Notes: generated by a model not told the origin, from the letters alone. A stretch of 64,000 bases of DNA from Eonycteris spelaea (GCA_003508835.1 PUFA01000003.1:23321501-23385500), one strand, 5' to 3'; shown: positions 47,141 to 59,760, numbered from the stretch's first letter. Translations and numbers: made by a program.

Positions 47141-48230
47141 GTGAAATATAGTGTACTACACTAGTGTTATCTTTTCTAGCAGCAGAACAGATGTGTTTGC
47201 TCTGAAGTGTAGTTAGGATTTTTAAGAAACACTATAAGCAACGATGCTTCTCTATCAGTTGTATTTGTTTCTACATTGCAGTTGTCCTAAATGGAACACA
47301 TGGGCTTGTCTTAAAAATGAAACAAGAATCCTTAAATTACTTACTATTTCTACACACACCAAGGACCCTCTATCACTTAAGATAGAATTCAGCTATAAGT
47401 GACAGATGTTCCTAATGATAGTGAAGATATAGAAGCTATGGAAAAATAATATATAGAAGTTTCTCTCTCATACACATTAAGAGACTGAAGGTAGCTGGTC
47501 CAGAGTTGAATAAAGTGATTTCATGGCCTGGACTTCTTTATCTCATTGCTACACATACTCAGCATTTGGCTTCTATTTTATGGTTCAAAATGGCTGCATA
47601 AGCACCAGGCATTATATCTATATTCCAGTCAGCAAAAAGGGAGAAAAAGGGATTGTTGCTTCCCTCTAAGAATATTTATCAGAAGTTGCATGTAAAAATT
47701 TTATTATATCCCATTGCCGGAAATTAGTCATACAGCCACATCTTGCTGTAAGGAAGACTGGGGAAAGTAAAAATTATTCTGGATGTTTGTGTGACCAGCT
47801 AAAATTGAAGGTTCTATTTATAAGGAAAACAAGGAGAATGGCGAGACAAACCAGAGTCTCTGATACACCGATTAAATCTACACCAATTCTAATCCTTTTA
47901 TGGGCCCCAGGTACTCTTTATAAAGCTCTTTTATAAATGTTTGTATAGTTGTAAAATTCTAACAGTGTCTAATAATAATGAGCAGATGTGGTCAGTTACC
48001 GTGTCAAAGGGAGTGGGCCTTGGGTGTCAATCACACCAGCAGAGGATTCAGGTCTCCAAGAATTTCACCTAGCACAGGTGAGCATCAGAGCTGCTCCCAG
48101 AAGGAGTGAGATCATGCCTTATGGGTCCAGGACCCAGCCCTGTTCCTGGAACATAGAAACGTACAAAACATTCATTTGATGTGTTGTGATACTGACTACA
48201 TCCCAGACACATCAAGCAGGAAGAGACTAG
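47141..48230. other. Unassigned; probable old interspersed repeat at about 47385-47830
   Basis: The stretch beginning 'attcagctataagtgacaga' and including 'ggttcaaaatggctgcataa' and 'gtgaccagctaaaattgaag' resembles an old mammalian interspersed repeat, but I cannot name it. No gene is seen. Confidence 0.4.
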
Positions 48231-48234
48231 AGAA

Positions 48235-48415
48235 TATCTAATCCACATTCTTCACTTTTGAGATGAAGAGCCCAAAGCCAGAACAAACCTTGGCAGGTGC
48301 TGGCACGGTGCCAAGGACTTTAACGCTGTTGTCTTGCCTGACAGCACATGAGTGGTAAAGCTGAGATTATGTGAACCCAGATCTTGGGCTCTGCACTAAC
48401 ATAAAACCTTTCCAC
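48235..48415 (-). mobile_element. MIR SINE, antisense
   Basis: Shows 'cttcacttttgagatgaaga', then 'acagcacatgagtggtaaag', then 'gtgaacccagatcttgggct', the antisense MIR order. Confidence 0.7.
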
Positions 48416-48654
48416 GTTACAGTTTCTGACTTCCGCTTGGACTTTCTTCCTGCATGTATGAATGTGTTTAACTCAGATTTCATTAATAGCTACCTCATTT
48501 TTATGTACTTTATTTCTAGTTGCAAGAAAAAAATTATTTTCTCCAATTAATTTTACTCTTTATATTTTTTCTTCATCTCTTTTATTTCACTTTTCATTTT
48601 TTTTTCTGAGAACCAAATAGTCATCTTTTAATGTCTTAAAGGGTTTTATGTTTG

Positions 48655-48912
48655 TCTCTCAGCATAGTGCATAGAGCAGTTAAAGTGTACAAGCTCTAAA
48701 ACCAGACAGCTGGGACCTGAAATCCAGCTCTCTCACTTACTGTGTGACATTTGGCAAATTGCCTGACCTCTCTGTGCCTCAGTTTTCTCATCTGGAAAGC
48801 GGAGACTAAAAAAAGGCTACTTACTCCATAGGTCTATTGTGAAGAATGAATAGGTGAATATATGTAAAGCCCTTCGCCTGGCACCTGGAAAATGTTCAAT
48901 AAATGTTATCGG
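48655..48912 (+). mobile_element. MIR SINE, sense, nearly full length
   Basis: The whole MIR layout is visible: 'agtgcatagagcagttaaag', 'actgtgtgacatttggcaaa', 'cctctctgtgcctcagtttt', 'ctcatctggaaagcggagac', 'taaagcccttcgcctggcac', 'ttcaataaatgttatc'. Well preserved for its age. Confidence 0.92.
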
Positions 48913-49584
48913 AGGATAATGTTGAATTCTTAAGTCAAGGATGGTATTCCCTTTGCCACCTAGCGATTTCTGGCTATTGTCCCTTCTTTAACTAATAATT
49001 TATAAGTAGTCAGAAAATTATAACCAAAGCTGACATTCAACTAAGAAAAATGCCACAAGATCATCAAAGCTGCTGAGAAAGTATTATTATACGGTCACCT
49101 TTAGAGGTCAGGGGTTGGTTGAAATAGTTAAAGTGCACATAGAAATATCCTTCAAAAATTGGAGGTGAAGGTCAAGTGGGAGATAAAAGGATTTACCTTC
49201 CCTCTTGCAAGAGCAGCAGAATGAATATGCTAATAGCTGGCTAAGTGACATTAAAAGTAAATCAAAGTAAAAAAAATAGTTTTAAAACAAATTTAGTTAT
49301 TTTTGTTATTGGGAACTAGTGATAACTACCTTAGCAAAAAAAAAATTAAAATTAAAATAATTAAAACATTTTAGTGAATGAAATAATTTGTATATATTTT
49401 AGTTTATATAGTATTTCAGATTCTCATAGACCTTTTTCCCCAAGGACGTTTTAGTAACATATATACATTTAGACCAATTGTTCTTGACAAATGTTTTTAC
49501 TGGGTCAAGATTCCTCTTGAGAAAATGGCAGCATCTCACAAAAAACATGGCCCCAGGATTTTCTCCCTAGAACATCATCAGAGG
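48913..49584. other. AT-rich DNA, nothing recognised
   Basis: No open frame or clear repeat; A-rich runs at 49330-49370. Confidence 0.5.
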
Positions 49585-49745
49585 GGGCAGAACCCACACT
49601 GCACTGGAACCACTTGCTTCTGCCACTCACCAGCTGTGTACCTTTGGGAGAATCTTTTGAACTTATTGGAAATATGTTTCTTTATCTATAAAATAAAGAT
49701 ATGCAAACTTATTTCTCAAGGTGTTTTCAAGATAGTCTGCCATTA
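49585..49745 (+). mobile_element. MIR SINE, sense
   Basis: Shows 'ctgccactcaccagctgtgt', 'acctttgggagaatcttttg' and 'ctttatctataaaataaaga', the MIR core and beyond. Confidence 0.7.
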
Positions 49746-50644
49746 GGGGCATGAAAGCACTTTGCAGCTATAAAAGATCATACCAATAAAGAGTGATGAT
49801 ATTACTTTTACTCCTTTTGGAGGGCAAATACTTAATTTTCAACTTTAGGTGCAGCATGGTTCTATTATTCTAGAAGAATGAGACTATGATGCACTGCAAT
49901 TAGTAATAGGGGCTTTTTGAGCAGAAACTTGGGTTTGAATATAAGTTTCATGTGTGAGTTGTGATCTATCTTACCAAGGAGTCGGAGATAGCTGGATATA
50001 CTGTACAGAGTTTATAAGATTAAATAGATTAGTACTTCAGTAGAATAATAGTACCATATAATTAAGTACTTACCATGTGTCATTCATAGTAAAATATTCT
50101 TATAATTTATTTTAAGTGCCTGGATTGTTCATAACTTCGTTCAGGACTCCTCCTAGATAAAATTGTAGAGCGCTGATGTTTGTTTTGAGTGATGTTTCAC
50201 CCTTTTCTGGAATCCCTTTTACATTTTGATTCCATCCTGCTGACTCAACCCAGTGTCCCTCCTTGGACCTGGGTTTGTTCCCCGTGGGCAGCAGGTGATG
50301 TTCTGCACTGTGTTGACCTAACACCACCAACAAAGAGACCTTCTGCCAGGGCCCCATTGCCTCCGGCCTTGTGAACAGACTGGGAACAGCCCAATGTATC
50401 TGCATTTAGAAGTCGCCTTCAATACTTTAGCTCAAGGTCGTCACGGATACTGGAAATACTTTGAATGTGATCTTTATAGCATTTAGCATATTTTGTCATT
50501 TTTATTCATTGGCATGACTATTGTTTAAAGTTTATGTACTGTTTTGATTGTCAGTTTCATGATGACTATTTGTTCCCAGAGCCTGTCAAAGGGATAGATA
50601 CATAGGAAGTTTTCAAATATTTGTGCAAAGGGAGAATGAATAAA

Positions 50645-50830
50645 TGAGAACAATAGCCAGCATTTAATGAAGGTTAATTATGTGCCAGACTCTGTTCCAA
50701 GAGCTGTGGTATGTATTAATTTACTGTATTTTCACATAACAACATAGGATGTGAAGATATTTATTATTATCCTCATTTTACAGATAAAGATGTTGAGGTA
50801 TAGATTGTTTAAACAACACATCTGGCATCT
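50645..50830 (-). mobile_element. MIR SINE, antisense
   Basis: Contains 'agcatttaatgaaggttaat', 'tatgtgccagactctgttcc' and 'attatcctcattttacagat', the antisense MIR order. Confidence 0.75.
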
Positions 50831-50899
50831 TCTGGCTAGTTACGTGAAAGACCTGCCATGTAAATCCAGGGAACCCAACTCCAGGGACAATACTCTTTT

Positions 50900-51985
50900 C
50901 TTTAGTTTCAGCTTTATTTAGGTATATAAAATTCTAAGATATTTAAAGTGTATGTTGTGGTGATTTAATACACACATACACTGTGAAATGATTCTTTCCT
51001 CCATCTAGTTAATTAACACATCACCTCACTTATTTCTCTCTTTTTTTAAACGTGAACTTTTAAGTTCTATTCTCTTAGCAAATTTCAGTAATACAATACA
51101 GTATTTCAACTACAATCACCATATTTTACATTAGATCTCAGAGCTTATTCATCTTATAGCTGAAAATTTGTATCCTTTACCAACCTCTCCTAATTTTCTT
51201 CCCCACCAGATTTTGGCAACCACTTTTCAACTCTCTTTTTCTATAAGTTTAATGTCACAATTTACATTTTTTTACCTTGTGTATTTATTAACAAATTATT
51301 ATAGTTATGCCTTTTTAATACTTTTATCTTTTAACCTCACACTTGTTGTATAAGTTATTTACCCACCATCATTATAACATAAGGATATTCTGACTTTAAC
51401 TATATTTACCTTTACCAATGAGATTTATATTTTCAAGGTTTTCTGTTACTAATTAGCATGTTTTCACTTTAGCTTGAAGAAACACCCTTAATATTTCTTA
51501 TAAGGTTAGTCTAGTGGTGATGAACCCCTCCAGTTTTTGTTTGCCTAGAAAACTATCTTACATTCTGAAGGACAGTTTTGCTGGTTAAATCATTTCTGGT
51601 TCGCAGTTTTTTTCTCAATACTTTGATCATGGTACCTCCTCTAGCCTACAAATTTTCTGCTAAAAAAACCTGCTGATTATCTTATGGATGTTCCCTTGTA
51701 CATAACAAGTTGTTTTCTCTTGCTGCCTCTAAACTTCTCTTTTGTTTTTATCTTTTGACAATTTAATTGTAATGTATCTCAGTAGGGGTCTCTTTAGATT
51801 TAACTTATTTGGAACTGTCTGGGCTGCCTGGAGCTGGATGTCTGTTTCTTTTACCAGGTTAGAAAACTTTCAGCTACTATTTCTTCGAATAAGTTTTTGG
51901 CCTCTCTCTCTCTCTCTTTCTCTCCCTTCTTATCTCTCTTTTCTTTTTTGGGGACCTGTATCATATGAATAATTGCCTGCTTGAC
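50900..51985 (-). mobile_element. L1 LINE, antisense: 3' UTR into ORF2
   Basis: A continuous antisense L1 begins with 3' UTR wording ('ctctcttagcaaatttcagt', 'ctacaatcaccatattttac', 'ttgtatcctttaccaacctc') and continues at about 51500 into antisense ORF2 ('gtctagtggtgatgaacccc', 'ctgaaggacagttttgctgg', 'aatttaattgtaatgtatct'). A CT run sits at 51902-51935. Stops throughout. Confidence 0.85.
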
Positions 51986-52564
51986 CATTACTGGTATCCC
52001 ATAAGCAGGAACAATGCTCTTAACCACTCTACCATGTGACTTTCTCTCCATCAATGGATAGAATTCATCGATGGATGAATTCCTCAGAAGGCTTTCATAT
52101 TAATAAGGAATGAAGGAAAGAGTCGTATTGCAAAGACATGTAGAGTAATGTTGCTCCTTTGTCCATGTCACATCTAGATTCTGTTACTTGCAACTTCTTT
52201 TCTTAGGAGGAGTGGAGCTGAATACAAAGATTTTGGAGCAGTGAGGCTACCCTTATATTCCTTCTTCTAGGTAGTCATCTTCTCTTTCTCTGTCTTCTTA
52301 CACATGTTATTTCTTTCCCCCATGTAGAATAAACAAAGGACATAGTCATAGTAATAAATTCATTCATGCATTTAATATTTATTGAATGCCTATTATATAT
52401 AAGGGATTTGCTAGCCCTTTTGTGTGGAGTTAGAGTGGAGTGTAGATATAGGATTAATTACACATAGGGCTTTCCTTTAAGAACTGATAGCCTTCAGGAA
52501 TGAAAAGATAAAGTTATGACCAATTGCACTAGAGTGGGGTAAATTGTAGTGATAATTATAGATC
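51986..52564. other. Unassigned DNA
   Basis: No gene. A short stretch near 52350-52400 ('ttcattcatgcatttaatat') resembles a decayed L2 3' end in antisense. Confidence 0.4.
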
Positions 52565-52775
52565 AGTACTTCTTAACTCTGGGCAGTTTTGACCCCTGGG
52601 GGACATTTGGCAATGTCTTGAGAATTTTTTTATTGTCACAATTGGGAGAGAATACTATTGGCATTAAGTGCATATAGGCCAAGGATGACATTAAACATTC
52701 TACAATGCACAGCCTAGTTCCCCACAAAAAAATTTTCCTCAAATGTCAATAGTGCTGAAGTTGAAACATCTTGAT
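52565..52775 (+). mobile_element. MER20-like hAT-Charlie DNA transposon
   Basis: The text 'cttaactctgggcagttttg', 'gggggacatttggcaatgtc', 'tattgtcacaattgggagag', 'aaacattctacaatgcacag' and 'aaatgtcaatagtgctgaag' follows MER20 as I know it, with near-inverted ends (ttcttaac ... gttgaaa). Confidence 0.85.
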
Positions 52776-54072
52776 CTATGGAGAAAGTGCCCTGACAGCA
52801 TCCAGGAGGAGCAGAATTGTGTCTGCTAGGAGAATCGGAGAAATTATGTGAAAAAAGGAATATTTGAATTTGGTCCTGAGAGTTGGGTGTAGGGTTTTTA
52901 TAGGCAAAGATTTGGGATTGGGGTTTCCAGGCAGAAAAAAAAACATGATTATCATAGAATATTGTATATTTGGGGAATAACAGAAAGAGGGGCTGATTAT
53001 TAGAGAACAACTTTCATATAATTGCAAGTCAACAGGGTTTATCATCTTATCCAAGAGAAGTCTAATTTCAAATCCCATTCGGGTTGGAAAGGAACCTTCT
53101 AACGGAGTACAAAGATTTGCTGTGGCTTCCACCTAGAGCTGTAACTCAAAGAGAGCTTGAGTAGGCTTCCCCCAGCACTGCGCTGAGCTTGGTTACTTTC
53201 CAGCCTAATGGGCATTTTTCCTGAAGATCACAAGATTTCTGGGTGAGGAAGTAGAATACTATCCTTATGAACAATAATCTATACCTTTAAGTGTGGGGGT
53301 GTATAGTGCTTTCAGGGAAGATGTTCTCAGCTGGAGAGTCGAAGGACAACACTTGCAGGGAAATAAGAAAGGTGAAAGAAAAGGGGAGAGTTAGGCTGAG
53401 AAAAACACATGATCCTTTTCCTCTTCCACTTCCCTGTTTTGAACAAGAAAACAATTTGACTGCATCTTAAAAGATCTTAGGCTTGTGTGTTTCATTATAG
53501 GTGTATTTCTACCATGGCTGTGTAGTGCTCAACAAATACCACACTAAATTGAGTAACTGAGTTCTTTCTTGTGTTATTTAAGGCTTTCTCTCTATTTTGT
53601 ACTCCTTCAGCTTGCACAGCTCCTTCATAAATGGGGGGGTTGTCTTGTTTTTATAAATCACCTGTCTGAAACAAGTTTTAAAAATATGTATTTAAAGCTT
53701 AATATTTATATAGGAAAGCAAATTATTTTATGATATTAAAGTACACACTATCCCCATATTTAATGATGTTTTCCTTTTAAAAAAAAAGTATTTTTCTGTT
53801 ACAGGTACAGTCCTCCCCACCCCCACCCCCAAGTGGAAGAATGTCATTAGTATCAAGCAATTTTCACTAATGGTAGGCACTAATTCTAAAAGAAGCAATT
53901 TCATGTCTATTTTTAAAGAGATATGCTGTAGCCTGAAAAAAAAGTCCTATGAGGAAATACGTTCAGTTTTACTTACCAATAGATGCTTCCGAACGCAATA
54001 GGCTTTCGAAAGTACACCTTGGTGGAGAAGGGGAGACATCTGGTGGATGCCAGTTGGAAACAATGCAGGAGG
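52776..54072. other. Unassigned DNA
   Basis: No exon-like structure. Overlapping minus-strand frames at 52714-53132 have no recognisable domain. Confidence 0.5.
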
Positions 54073-54254
54073 TTTTTGTTTTTTTTTTTTTTTTTTTCTT
54101 TTAAATACAACTCCCTAAGACAATAAATAAATAAAAATGACAGAAGAAAAGCATGTTAAAAGTTTTAATGCTTTCTGCTTTGCCTTTGTTAGCAACAGTT
54201 AAATTACTTTGAAAGAGATTGGATTTTTAAAGCTATGTATATATATACTTTATA

Positions 54255-54404
54255 TTTATCTCTATAGTATCATAATTTCTATCTCTACCTCTATCTATCT
54301 ATCTCTGTCTCTATGTATCTCTATCTATTTCATCTATATCTATCTATCTATCCATCTATCTATCTATTTATCTATCTATCTATCATCTATCATTTCTAGC
54401 TAGC
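54255..54404. repeat. (TCTA)n imperfect microsatellite
   Basis: Tetramer TCTA array with CTCTATG and TTTA interruptions, preceded by a poly-T run at 54073-54100. Confidence 0.95.
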
Positions 54405-54495
54405 TAGCTTCTCTAAATTTTTAATATACCATGTTTAGCATGCAAATATTACTACTTTTGTTGGGGGGGGGATAAAAACAATTATGAGCTACCAG

Positions 54496-54587
54496 CAGGA
54501 TTGGTTTCCTCTGACATCTTTCTCCTTGGCTTGCTGATAATTGCCTCCTGCTGCCTCTTCCCATGGTTATCCCTCTGCCCATGTGGG
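54496..54587 (-). repeat. 92-bp inverted duplication of a MaLR LTR segment, left arm
   Basis: This is the reverse complement of 55887-55978, ungapped, with 87 of 92 positions identical and all five differences transitions. Only this internal slice of the LTR is present here; the sequence on both sides is unrelated to the LTR. Confidence 0.9.
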
Positions 54588-55844
54588 ATGCAAGGGAAAA
54601 GTTTTCTCTGTTTTTTGTATTGCTATCGACAGTCTCTAACAAAGTTTAAAATGCACACAGAGAAAAAGCAATTTTATTTCTAGGAAAACATGCCACTCAT
54701 ACACTGGCAAAAGTACATAAATATACATATAAAGCCATATTTATTAAGCATTGCTTGCAAAATCAAAAACCTAGAAATGACTTGGATTTTTATTTTAAGG
54801 GAGTGATTAAATAAGTTAGGGGATGACAGTAAAAGAAACAACTCGTACAAAGAACAAGATAGATCTATATTATTAAGCTATTTCCAGAAATCATTTATGT
54901 AAAAAAAGCTACGTGTGTATGAAAATATTTGCTTAGAAGTTCACAAAAATGCATATTTTGATAGAATGCTAAATGATCAAGGGTTAAAATTCACATTCAA
55001 CTTATACTGAAGCCAAATACAAACATCACCATTAATAGAATAAACTCATGGCATAAAAGAAAAAAATCTATATTTTATTAAATATAATAATGGTTAATTT
55101 CCTTATTATTAAAATTTTAGTAGGAAAATATTAGAAGTTTAACATCATAGAAGTGAAATAAGTTCTAGCATTCATACAACTTAGTTTCTCTTAGGGTCAC
55201 TTTACTGCATATTTGTGGTACTAAAGAGACGATTTTTCCAAATGGCATATTTTATAATGTCATTTAACTTTTGTATAACAGAATCTAATTCAGGATAAAA
55301 CAAGTTTAATAATTCATTCTTTAGATGAAACATTGTACCTGGGTTTCATAACTAAAAGTCTATAGTAATTCTTTTGACAAAATTTTTGCATAAATTTTAG
55401 GTGCCATAGACTTAAAATTATAAGGAATTGTCTTAAAATATTTTTCATGAAGTTTGATGGTTTGAAATTTGAAGAGTGAGAACAAATGAAAGTTTTGGAT
55501 TTCTCATTTTTATCTATAATTTTTTGGATTATTTTTCTTTAGACTTTTTGATGTCTTTTATTGTGTTTTGATTGAAGATGATTTATTAAGTGTGATGTTC
55601 ATGATTTGGGAGTTTTTATCATGAAGAAATTTTGAAGCAGCAAAATGTATATATTCCTTTTCATTTATTTCCCAAAGAATATGAAGTATTCTCACATAGA
55701 ATTTTTTTTATTGTAGGACTTATAGTCTAACTTAAGTTAAATAGCTAAAATTTAAAATATCTTCATAAAGATATACATTATGATAAATAGATAATGCATA
55801 CATTTATAAAAATAATATGAATTATTATGCTGTAAGGACATATA
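54588..55844. other. AT-rich DNA between the inverted arms
   Basis: No gene or clear repeat; strongly AT-rich. Confidence 0.5.
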
Positions 55845-56095
55845 TTAGACTGATATCTTTATAAGAGGGATTAGGACACAAAGAGACCCACGTGGGCAGA
55901 GGGGTGACCATGGGAAGAGGCAGCAGGAGGCAACTATCAGCAAGCCAAGGAGAAAGATGTCAGAAGAAACCAATCCTGTCGACACCTTGATCTTGGACTC
56001 CCAGAATCTAGAACTGTGAGACAATAAATGTCTGTTATTTAAAACACCTAGTCTGTGGTACTTTGTTGTGACAACCCCAGCAAACTAATATAGGT
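55845..56095 (+). mobile_element. MaLR (MLT1/MST-type) LTR, 3' part
   Basis: Recognised by 'gatatctttataagagggat', 'aatcctgtcgacaccttgat', 'gaactgtgagacaataaatg', 'tctgttatttaaaacaccta' and 'tactttgttgtgacaacccc', the 3' half of MaLR LTRs including the polyadenylation hexamer. The 5' half is missing. Confidence 0.85.
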
Positions 56096-56099
56096 ACTT

Positions 56100-56450
56100 A
56101 CTAAACATCTTGGTTATTCAAATACAACATGATAAACTCTCTCCATATGCTTGCACTCTGTTCCCCCACCCAAGCCCTCTTCCACTCTAATATTCCCTCT
56201 TCCCAATGCTTTATCTTCGTAGTTCCTGCTATCCTTCAGGTCACAGGAAACTTTAGGCACGCAACTTGTAATTAATTTTCTCTAGGAAGTCTTACTTGAC
56301 CTGCAAAATCAGCGTTTTCTTTCTCCTTTTTGCTCCTCCAGCACTCTGTATCTCCCTTATTTTATAGCATTTATGTTCTATATATTTTTTTCTATTTAAT
56401 TGCCTATATCCTCTAGTCTGCTCTGCTGGGGTAGTTTAAAAACCACAAAA
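56100..56450 (+). mobile_element. L2 LINE 3' region, sense, diverged
   Basis: Shows 'tatccttcaggtcacaggaa', 'aggaagtcttacttgacctg', 'ctccagcactctgtatctcc' and 'attttatagcatttatgttc', the L2 3' order. Confidence 0.65.
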
Positions 56451-57330
56451 TTATGAACAGTATATATTAGTCATAAAGTTTGATTTTACTCCACAATCTT
56501 TTATGTATTATCTTTCTATGACTTTACTGGTTTTATTCTTTAGCTTTACTAGCATATAAGTAGCTTGAATTTGCTCATTAGTTCTTTTTTTAAATTTATT
56601 TTAATGCCTACAGCACTTTTTCTTTTTCATACTGTCCAAGCCCCTTCAGTGCTCACAGCCCGCAGGTGAGGGGCTGGACAATGTTTGGAGGCCACAGTTA
56701 CGCTAGTACGGGCCCACTGTGAGAGACTCAGGGAGAAGGGCCCTCACTAGTTCTTATTATTCAGAAAGTACCCAGACATTTATCTTGGTTTTATCCAACA
56801 GGCCCATTGGTAATTAGACCTATGACTCTTACAGCCCTGGACTCTGCAGATCCATTTCTAAAAACAACATCAGCAGAGACCATTTTTATCTGGCTTCCCA
56901 TTATTTTTTCCCAGTATTTAGAAATTAGTATTGATGTAATAAATATTTGGAAATGAAACAAATGCACGGAATTAGTACATATTTTATGAGCAATGATGCA
57001 AAAAAAGAAACTATATTGTGGAATAAATATTGTTCAGAAAAATTTTAGTTTTTATCATTTTGATTACGTTTTGGCCTTGCCCATTGGGTTCAATTTTTTT
57101 AAACACTTTATTTCAAGCCTTTCAAATTTCTTACTCTGCAATGGACAATGCAGCCTTTTAAAATACTTTAATGGAGAAATGTTTACAGTGAAAAATACCT
57201 AAAGTTTTAATGCTTACTGTTAATTATATATTTTTGAAATATAATGACAATATCGTTTGATCCAATAACATAGCAGTTTGAAATTCTCCAATATTATATT
57301 CTACATTGTTCTCATCATTTATTTCTTTAT
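56451..57330. other. Unassigned DNA
   Basis: A short GC-richer patch at 56635-56760 ('ctcacagcccgcaggtgagg') stands out, but no exon is apparent. The rest is AT-rich. Confidence 0.45.
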
Positions 57331-57339
57331 TTTCAGCCC

Positions 57340-57600
57340 AGCAAGATATGTTCATGTTTCGTGGCCTGACTCAAATTTCAACTCTTCTTCGAAGTCTTCC
57401 CCTATTTCTTTTACGTGCTTACACGGCACTCATAGATATTTTATTATAACATGACTCATAGCACACTGTTATTAGTTATTCACGTATATATTTTCCTGCT
57501 GGTCTGTAAGCGTTTCTGGGGAAGGGTTCTATTCATGTTTATAAACCCAGGCTTCTAACAGGCACAGATTGGATAAATGAATAAAAGAATTTTAAAAGTT
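57340..57600 (+). mobile_element. L2 LINE 3' end, sense
   Basis: Shows 'cttcgaagtcttcccctatt', 'gtctgtaagcgtttctgggg', 'caggcttctaacaggcacag' and a closing 'ggataaatgaataaaag', the L2 3' terminus. Confidence 0.65.
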
Positions 57601-58065
57601 CCTTAGGCTGGTCCAAAATCTTCAAGAAAAGCAACTAGATTCTGTTTCCTAGCATTCTTTGTTGCTGGGATAACGTGTGCCCAAGGCCTAGCAAACAGAG
57701 ATGATACATACCTCTTGCAGGAGAGCCTCAAGAAACGTCCATGTGAACTGGTACTTCTTTCCCTTCTGGCTGATTAGGCTATCAACTCTCACTGTGGCCT
57801 TGGAAGCCTTGTGTGATGGCAGAGCTGCTGTCAGCTTAGTAGTGTCACTCTGCCCCTTCCCAGATTGACTTAGAACCATCTCCTACTCGTTCATGACTGA
57901 GACATAAACTTGTTTTATGTTAAGCCAAAATATGCTCGCATCTATTTTTTACTATGGCCTAACCTACCCTTTCATACTAGTCAAAGAGGGAATTGACCTA
58001 GTCTAAATGATCTAGCCCTCTTTCCTAATTTAGGCTAAATTAGATATAAATATCCAGGGAGCCAT
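57601..58065. other. Unassigned, probable old LTR or MER fragment
   Basis: The end part ('aaacttgttttatgttaagc' and 'atggcctaacctaccctttc') resembles the 3' part of several old LTR/MER families. Not assigned. Confidence 0.35.
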
Positions 58066-58067
58066 GC

Positions 58068-58560
58068 ATTCATTCATTTAGCCAGAATCAAGTGCATATT
58101 CACCATCTGCCACATTCTCTGCTGTATGTTGAAGGTAAAAGAGTGAACAAGGAGGACATGAATCCTGCCTCCTTGGGCCATACAGAAGAGTGGGAAAGAC
58201 AGACAAGAGACAAATAAGCAGAACATAAGAAAACAAAACCAAAATATTTTTAAGTTGTGATAAATACTATGAAGGAAACAAACAGCCTATGAGGATGGAA
58301 AACAAAAGGTGTGTGCATGGAGAATTTTATATGGGTGGAGGTTCAGGAAAGACCTCTCTGAGAAGATGATATTGAAGCCAAGACTCAAAGGCTGAGAAAG
58401 ACCCATCTATGTGAAGACTGGAGTTAAAATCATTCCAGGCAGAGGGAGCTGCCTGCAAAGGCTGTAGCATGGGAAATAACGTGGCAAGTTTGAGCACGGA
58501 AAAAGACCAGCGTGGCACATGGAATGAGAGATGATGTTAAGCAAAGCTGAATTCTAGGGC
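58068..58560 (-). mobile_element. L2 LINE 3' end, antisense
   Basis: Antisense L2 order: 'attcattcatttagccagaa', 'gtgataaatactatgaagga', 'ggaaagacctctctgagaag', 'tcattccaggcagagggagc', 'tgcaaaggctgtagcatggg'. Well preserved. Confidence 0.85.
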
Positions 58561-59039
58561 AGTTTTCATCCAGGTAAATGTGCCAGCATTCTGACTCATT
58601 CATAAATCTGTTGGACTAGCTGAAGACAAGGATGCTCGTGTCTTCTGTTCGCTTCACCCAATTATTTTGCCTTATGTAGACAGATGTCCCTGAGAGGGAA
58701 ACACGGGGCCAAAGGCCAAGTGACCCAATGTTTTTGTAATGTGCCACAGAAGCGAGCACAGACCCAATGCATTTAATTCTATATCTTAAAAAAATTAACA
58801 ACAACTTAAGTTACAAAATGAATTTTATAAAACAACGAAGGTTCATTCTAAGAAAAATATTCTTTATTCTGCTTTATGTATAGTTATATGCATAAACTTG
58901 ACTGATCAGAATGAATCATTCAAAACTATGTTAGTTCCTTCAACAATGCATCGTTATAATCTACTGATAGAAAATTAGTACTCATTTTTATTGCTTTACA
59001 GTTACTACTATTTGATTCATCATACAGCTAAAATATCGA

Positions 59040-59760
59040 GGCTTTACCCTGTTCTTAAATGTGCCAATAATTTCCCATTTCCACAGCATCCATTTCAATG
59101 ATTTTCTGAACAACCGTGTCCAACCTCAGGTTAGCCTCAGTTCTGTGACAAATTCTCTTGCCAGTAGCTACATATGTAATTATCTCCACAGATTTCTCAC
59201 AGTTTTATGCACAATGTGTTGCCTAAATGATTCTTCACTGAAGGTCATGAGTCAAGGACACCTAATATAAAAGCCATCGTTTAAACAGCTTCATGTAGAT
59301 GAAACAGATCATCTTTCACCTTGGAAAAGGACCCTGAGCTTCTTTCTCTTAAGTAACCTTACCCACCGACAGGGAGAGTTTGAAAAAGCATTCATCAGGT
59401 TGCTGGGAAAATTCAGAATCTACAGAGGTTTTGGCCCAGCCCCGTAATGGATTGGTGTGTTGACTGCCTCAGGGTTATTCAATTGCAGCTTGCCCTGAAA
59501 ATGAAATCACCACATGCGAAGCGAACCATGACCTTGGCCTCCACAAATTGCTTTTCAATAGTTCTATTCTGGCAATGGCTTATTCCTTGGGTTTTAGAGT
59601 TAACACAAACACCACTGAACATCTTCCAATTTTGTGACACCACAGGAACAAAATCTTCCTGGGTTTCATTTATTTTTACTACCATGGCATGCAGAGAATT
59701 GCTTTACTGAAGTGAATCAGGGTTTTGTTTTATGAATTGTCAGAAAATCCAGGATTCTAC
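59040..59760. other. Unexplained block, protein-like texture on the minus strand
   Basis: The minus strand holds a 68-codon open frame at 59479-59685 (starting MVVKINETQEDFVPVVSQNW). A second open stretch around 59055-59195 reads EIITYVATGKRICHRTEANL and continues. I recognise neither. No splice-site pattern links them. It could be a decayed retrocopy, a conserved non-coding element, or chance. Confidence 0.25.

Noticed and set aside
51742..51972. Phe/Leu/Ser-rich open frame
   Set aside because: It is the reverse strand of L1 ORF2 plus a CT microsatellite.
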